From positions 29,166,900 to 29,230,899 of the forward strand of contig OX457041.1 in NCBI GenBank assembly GCA_949752735.1: DNA of 64,000 nucleotides, read 5' to 3'. The notes below the pieces were generated by a model, which had not been told where the DNA came from, did not search any database, and saw only the letters and a program-made list of their open reading frames with translations. Position 1 is the stretch's first letter. Every line of letters starts with the position of its first letter. This document shows positions 62,001 through 64,000 of the stretch, piece by piece. This DNA comes from Lumbricus terrestris. Taxonomy: Eukaryota; Annelida; Clitellata; Crassiclitellata; Lumbricidae. Both the position numbers and the translations under genes were made by a program.

Positions 62001-63728
62001 ACTTACATTATGAAATTTTTTACTGAGATGACAGCTCAAGGTATGGGGGGCCCAAGTTTTTTTTCGGGGGGGGCCTCAAGTACCCTAGCGCCGGCACTGG
62101 AATATACATATACTTGAATCTAATGTTTTACATGATTGCAAAATTTTATGGTTAGACCGACTGGCGTTATATTGCCAATTCCGATTCCAGATATTTTTGT
62201 TGATTTCTGATTTGATGTGATTAAATGGCAATATTTATTTCTTATTTGGTTCTAAAGTACTGAATGGGTTTTTGTTTACATTCAGCCTTTTGTTTCCTTG
62301 GTCATTCAATATTCAATGCTGGAATTCAATAAGATAGTACTTTACAGTTGATAATTATAGCAACTGCGATTTATGGGCATTTGAAGTTAAAACATGATCT
62401 TAACTGATACTGGTTTCTGCAAACAAACAGGTCTTAGATCCTACCTGGTACTTGGTACTGATGTTGAGTTTTTTGTTTTTTTATAGTTTCATGAATGCAT
62501 TCTGCCAATGCTTTCTAATGATTAACTTTTCATAATGTTAGATTAATGGTCGGTCCATCTTTCTCAAATAAGTCACCTAGTAGTCTTCGTAATGAACTTC
62601 TTGATTGTCCTTTGTCCATTTTCCACGAGCATTGAAGCCATTCTCTTTTATTTTGGTTTGGTGCTGTCAGGTCGGGAGCGCCTCTGAGAAGTTTCTCTTG
62701 AGTGGCACCGTATTAATTTACGATTTCTATTTCTGTTGGATCATAAATACTGATGCTTAACCTCTTTTTAAACCTCTTGTTGTATTATTTTCATTTTGCA
62801 GCAGTCTGCCTCAGATTTCGATGGGATGCGGTCGTCAGCAGCTGTTTGTTTTCCTGGCCATTCGAGCCTCGACAGAGTCCAAGAGGAAGAGCCAACAGTA
62901 GTCGTTCGCCCCACCCGAACAAGTTGGACCGGATTGAGGCAGAGCAGCTCACAGCTACCGATCCTCACAAAGGACCAGAAACTTTTGAATCGTCTTAGTG
63001 CGGCCAGCGACGACGTCACGAGTCGATGTCAGAGTTGGATCAGTGGAAATCGCCTGAGCCTGAACAGCGACCGTCTTAGCTATGCCGGGCCGCAGCATTC
63101 CGGAGAAAGAGCGTCGGTCCGGCAGTTTCCTACCGACAAATTAGGTATGGCAGGCACTCGGCCCACCGCTCTCAGCCAGACAAGGGAGAGGCTGGCTGCT
63201 ATTTCTGCCACTCCGGAGTCGGACATTGGACTGTCGCAGGACCGTGCCGAAGCTGGCGATAGTACCGGGACGCCATATTATCTGCCGTCTGAGAGCCACG
63301 ACGCTGACGACCAGACGAACGGATCGGCAGTGACCCTGGAAAAGGACAGCGTCCTCCACCATCGGTCGGACATGGAGGTGAACTTCACCAGCGAGGCCGA
63401 CATCCTCGGAATGGAGATGTCTGGCGATGAACTGAACGAGGGGCAGCGTGGCGGTGGCGGCCGAGCGAGCAGTCGCAACTTCTCCGAATTGAGCATTCCG
63501 ACGAACGACAATCGGTCGATGATGACGACGGACAGCGAGGACAGCACGCTGAGCATCTCGGAAGATCAGGCGCTGCTGCGTCGGCTTAGCGAATATCCGT
63601 TTATCAACTCGAACGTGTTCAATCGAATGGGAAACCTGCACGGAAGCGGCTCTGACCTCTCGTGGGACGAATCTGCTGATGTCCCCAGCTTCGCAAATCC
63701 CAGCCTGATGTATTCAGGACACAGTTGA
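43564..63728 (+). CDS. NRG: Neuregulin (Ig-EGF transmembrane ErbB ligand), whole gene span
   Basis: Eight coding exons per transcript, reconstructed by hand with GT-AG borders and consistent phase: 43,564-44,041; 44,716-44,875; 51,063-51,184; 52,750-52,855; one of 53,692-53,774 or 54,848-54,921; 58,502-58,616; 59,742-59,874; 62,802-63,728. The joined frame gives 707 or 704 residues. Order: signal peptide and GGF/kringle-like N-terminal domain (1-159), Ig domain (about 161-253), EGF domain (about 265-299), membrane segment (330-354), cytoplasmic tail (355-707). By family knowledge the EGF domain, once shed, activates ErbB receptor kinases. The domain order, junction positions and CAKCGLP linker before the Ig domain match vertebrate neuregulin 1. 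The tail shows no close similarity that I recognise. Extra 5' untranslated or small exons could be missed. Confidence 0.85.
44716..44875 (+). CDS. NRG: NRG exon 2: Ig domain, first half
   Basis: Acceptor TTATTTAG, donor AATAG then GTTGGT. Translates to the B-to-C strand part of a C2-type Ig domain: LPIKVRLPKSVKVQEG, then LKLKC183, then W195 in IYWSKDG. Two bases of the last codon are carried to the next exon. Confidence 0.85.
45405..46150 (-). mobile_element. 5'-truncated LINE fragment in NRG intron 2
   Basis: The minus strand encodes the C-terminal part of a reverse transcriptase (YFQLRRLRAIRKS, FVCSRIDYCNS, HNAAARLIARLPRFSHIS, LHWLPLSVRTQFKVL) with one frame change. It ends in the L2-like 3' motif (AGCGCTTCTGAAAGG region; plus strand ATTTATAAAGCGCTTC at 45,410). 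At its upstream edge a 23-bp word (AGCTGGAAGTAGGAAGAGCG) is repeated about three times (46,083-46,145). Confidence 0.82.
49396..49500 (+). pseudogene. LINE reverse-transcriptase fragment in NRG intron 2
   Basis: Encodes LHWIPLQQRICFKFEL, the conserved C-terminal LHWLPV..RI.FK motif of L2/CR1 reverse transcriptases, then loses similarity. A shorter echo (RICFKFELLL) occurs near 48,664. Only a relic. Confidence 0.6.
49797..50050 (-). mobile_element. tRNA-derived SINE in NRG intron 2
   Basis: On the minus strand the head reads GGGCCAGGTAGAGTAGTGG then TTAACACG (A-box-like, 50,021-50,039). It is followed by GAGTTCGAGCCC (B box, 49,984-49,995) at pol III spacing. The body continues for about 190 bp and ends in a (TTA)n-like tail at 49,797-49,812. 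The A/B boxes are those of a tRNA-type internal promoter, but the cloverleaf is not intact. No target duplication was identified. Confidence 0.75.
51063..51184 (+). CDS. NRG: NRG exon 3: Ig domain, second half
   Basis: Acceptor TTTCTAG, donor AAAG then GTATTG. Encodes LGSVLRIKKTRLNDGGIYQC, where the DxGxYxC F-strand signature supplies C233, the partner of C183. The exon ends TKLMVLK. Vertebrate neuregulin has SELRINKASLADSGEYMC at this place, a close match. Phase 1 at the end. Confidence 0.88.
52341..52432 (+). pseudogene. Partial duplicate of the NRG EGF exon end plus its donor
   Basis: About 90 bp nearly identical to 52,822-52,913 (offset 481), including the end of the EGF exon, its GTACGT donor and following intron. 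The sequence just before it (ATTTTTATTCTCAG) would serve as an acceptor. The resulting 24-nt micro-exon (52,351-52,374) would keep frame between exons 3 and 4 but in a different reading, so it would not add EGF sequence. Confidence 0.6.
52750..52855 (+). CDS. NRG: NRG exon 4: EGF domain, common part
   Basis: Acceptor TTTATTTCAG, donor TGTGT then GTACGT. Encodes four of the six EGF cysteines: C265-x5-C271-x5-C277-x10-C288, with CLNKGRCYF matching neuregulin CVNGGECF. The exon breaks after the fourth Cys within the following Val codon, the same position as in vertebrate neuregulins, so the last two cysteines come from the next exon. Confidence 0.88.
53692..53774 (+). CDS. NRG: NRG exon 5a: EGF end, variant 1
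   Basis: Acceptor TTTTCCAG, donor ACACTA then GTATGT. The joined codon gives V, then CVKDFQGERC supplies cysteines 5 and 6, followed by EEKQIRAHESIDSNVHT as juxtamembrane stem. 83 nt, entering at phase 2 and leaving at phase 1, exactly like the alternative exon at 54,848. Using both would add an unpaired half-EGF and would break the frame. Confidence 0.85.
54848..54921 (+). CDS. NRG: NRG exon 5b: EGF end, variant 2
   Basis: Acceptor CTCTGTAG, donor AGCAGC then GTATGT. Encodes CAKGFVGTQC followed by SLRDESVYINKLQQ. 74 nt, same entry and exit phases as exon 5a, so either fits between exon 4 and the membrane exon. CAKGFVGTQC resembles the C.PGFTGARC form of vertebrate alpha, but residue-level assignment of alpha or beta is not safe. 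Confidence 0.83.
55986..58120. mobile_element. Mutator-like fold-back element with ~500-bp terminal inverted repeats
   Basis: Left arm about 55,986-56,505 and right arm about 57,617-58,120 are diverged inverted copies of each other, starting GGGGCATTCCA. Flanks AATTATATT (55,977-55,985) and TATTATATT (58,121-58,129) match at 8 of 9 bases, fitting the 9-bp duplication of Mutator-like elements. The 1.1-kb centre holds one 102-codon minus frame (57,087-56,779) with no recognisable transposase. Non-autonomous and intronic in NRG. Confidence 0.8.
58190..58260 (-). repeat. LINE 3'-end relic
   Basis: A (GAT/AAT) tract followed by AATTTATATGGTGCCATAGA and GGGCGCACT resembles the 3' terminus of the LINEs at 20,165 and 45,410 (microsatellite, then TTTATATAGCGCC..GGCGC). 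No coding part remains. Confidence 0.45.
58502..58616 (+). CDS. NRG: NRG exon 6: juxtamembrane and transmembrane segment
   Basis: Acceptor CTGTTTAG, donor ATCAG then GTGAGA. Encodes ESSSTLENLNET followed by the hydrophobic FVVCVVVIGSILLATIVIL stretch and TFCIIR stop-transfer end. 115 nt, phases 1 in and 2 out. This is the expected single-pass membrane exon after the neuregulin EGF domain. Confidence 0.88.
59742..59874 (+). CDS. NRG: NRG exon 7: cytoplasmic juxtamembrane
   Basis: Acceptor TTTATTAG, donor CCAG then GTCGGA (weak). Encodes RQCRARNRKPLRLVKANV, a basic stretch expected just inside the membrane. It continues to LSCVLNQ at the donor, phase 0. If the donor is not used, translation adds VGLRSLTVTCI and stops at TAG 59,908. 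An AATAAA lies at 60,050-60,055. Confidence 0.75.
60050..60055 (+). terminator. Possible intronic polyadenylation signal of a short NRG isoform
   Basis: AATAAA 140 nt after the read-through stop codon at 59,908-59,910, which would end a short-tailed isoform if exon 7 is not spliced. Inference from position. Confidence 0.35.
60196..62099. mobile_element. Non-autonomous hAT element (1,904 bp) in NRG intron 7
   Basis: Terminal inverted repeats begin CAGTGCCGGCGCTAG at both ends. The flanks are a perfect 8-bp duplication GAATATAC (60,188-60,195 and 62,100-62,107). The subterminal regions are runs of C then G. Inside, a ~177-bp segment is tandemly duplicated (60,243 and 60,421) with a third diverged partial copy near 60,731. 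No transposase frame was recognised. Confidence 0.9.
62650..62740 (+). repeat. LINE 3'-end relic just before the last NRG exon
   Basis: GGTCGGGAGCGCCTCTGAGA ... GTGGCACCGTATT is the reverse complement of the LINE 3' motif seen at 20,165-20,215 (AGCGCC..GGCGCTCCCGACC). Short remnant, no coding sequence. Confidence 0.45.
62802..63728 (+). CDS. NRG: NRG exon 8: cytoplasmic tail and stop
   Basis: Acceptor TTTTGCAG followed by another CAG (a NAGNAG pair, so one Gln may be optional). Encodes 308 residues rich in Ser, Asp and Glu with marked coding composition, ending SLMYSGHS and TGA at 63,726. Features include GDSTGTPYYLPSES, an acidic TDSEDSTLSISEDQALLRRL stretch and a Gly-rich GGGGRASS. No catalytic domain, as expected for a neuregulin tail. 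No AATAAA follows before the window ends, so the 3' UTR probably continues beyond it. Confidence 0.85.
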   Translation, partial: QSASDFDGMRSSAAVCFPGHSSLDRVQEEEPTVVVRPTRTSWTGLRQSSSQLPILTKDQKLLNRLSAASDDVTSRCQSWISGNRLSLNSDRLSYAGPQHSGERASVRQFPTDKLGMAGTRPTALSQTRERLAAISATPESDIGLSQDRAEAGDSTGTPYYLPSESHDADDQTNGSAVTLEKDSVLHHRSDMEVNFTSEADILGMEMSGDELNEGQRGGGGRASSRNFSELSIPTNDNRSMMTTDSEDSTLSISEDQALLRRLSEYPFINSNVFNRMGNLHGSGSDLSWDESADVPSFANPSLMYSGHS

Positions 63729-64000
63729 TGAAATTTGAAGGTTGTTGTTTTTTTATTCGATTTCGATCTGTTTTGAGAAATTCAACTACTTTATAAATAA
63801 TCTGTTTCTTGTCTATGTTGACGAGGTCATTTTCTATATGCGCCGATACTTTATATCGTTTGAAAGAAAAGATTTGATTTTTGTTATTTAATAAGTAAAT
63901 TTACATATTAAATTGGTTAATTTGTTGAGCTGTATTTCTGCCAGTAAGCTGTAAGTACTTGAGAAATTTTTAAATCACATGACGAAAGAAATTGAGACTT

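Noticed and set aside
62796..62801. Start of the last NRG frame at 62,796
   Set aside because: There is no ATG there (TTG). The segment TTTTGCAG is a splice acceptor, so the coding part starts at 62,802.

Overview
The window is eukaryotic, from an AT-rich, repeat-rich metazoan genome. The evidence is genes split by GT-AG introns, long microsatellites, L2/CR1-type LINEs, Tc1/mariner, hAT and Mutator-like DNA transposons, a tRNA-derived SINE and an LTR-retrotransposon array. The two host genes are a sex-peptide/MIP-receptor-type GPCR and a neuregulin with Ig, EGF, membrane and cytoplasmic parts. Together with the transposon spectrum they suggest a marine invertebrate, possibly a non-vertebrate deuterostome. 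The species cannot be fixed from sequence alone.

Layout. 1-9.6 kb is intergenic: a deleted mariner element (1752-2738), long (CA)n and (TCG)n tracts, a dimeric dispersed repeat (5725-6447) and a pyrimidine-rich minisatellite (7840-8550). 9.6-11.1 kb holds an intronless GPCR on the plus strand with a TATA box. 11-19 kb has no recognisable gene and ends in a 2.5-kb minisatellite with a 16-bp period. 19.8-23.1 kb is a frameshifted LINE (minus strand) bracketed by (GAT)n arrays. 24.3-27.2 kb holds a second copy of the dimeric repeat, split by a hAT-type MITE, then a 28-bp tandem repeat and another MITE.

27,240-40,320 is an LTR-internal-LTR-internal-LTR array on the minus strand. It has outer 4-bp target duplications, a tRNA-Leu-type primer site and a polypurine tract. 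The internal part encodes Gag, aspartic protease and a C-terminal 3CxxC zinc finger of the ZAR1 type, with no reverse transcriptase or integrase. A second, coiled-coil ORF lies inside the LTR itself and overlaps the Gag ORF in another frame. This is the strongest candidate for an undescribed element.

43.5-63.7 kb is a neuregulin gene on the plus strand, about 20 kb. The reconstructed exons encode a signal peptide with a GGF/kringle-like N-terminal domain, an Ig domain in two exons, an EGF domain, a membrane segment and a 353-residue cytoplasmic tail. Two phase-matched alternative exons (53,692-53,774 and 54,848-54,921) encode the end of the EGF domain at the position of the vertebrate alpha/beta choice. 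Its introns carry a LINE fragment, a SINE, a Mutator-like fold-back element (55,986-58,120) and a 1.9-kb hAT element (60,196-62,099).

A genome-scale curiosity is the palindrome TAGGCCTA and its one-base-shorter forms TAGCCTA and TAGGCTA, which are scattered through the window. At four sites, paralogous copies inside the window differ exactly by GGCCTA (or a 5-nt version) at a TA dinucleotide. These look like TA-flanked micro-insertions.
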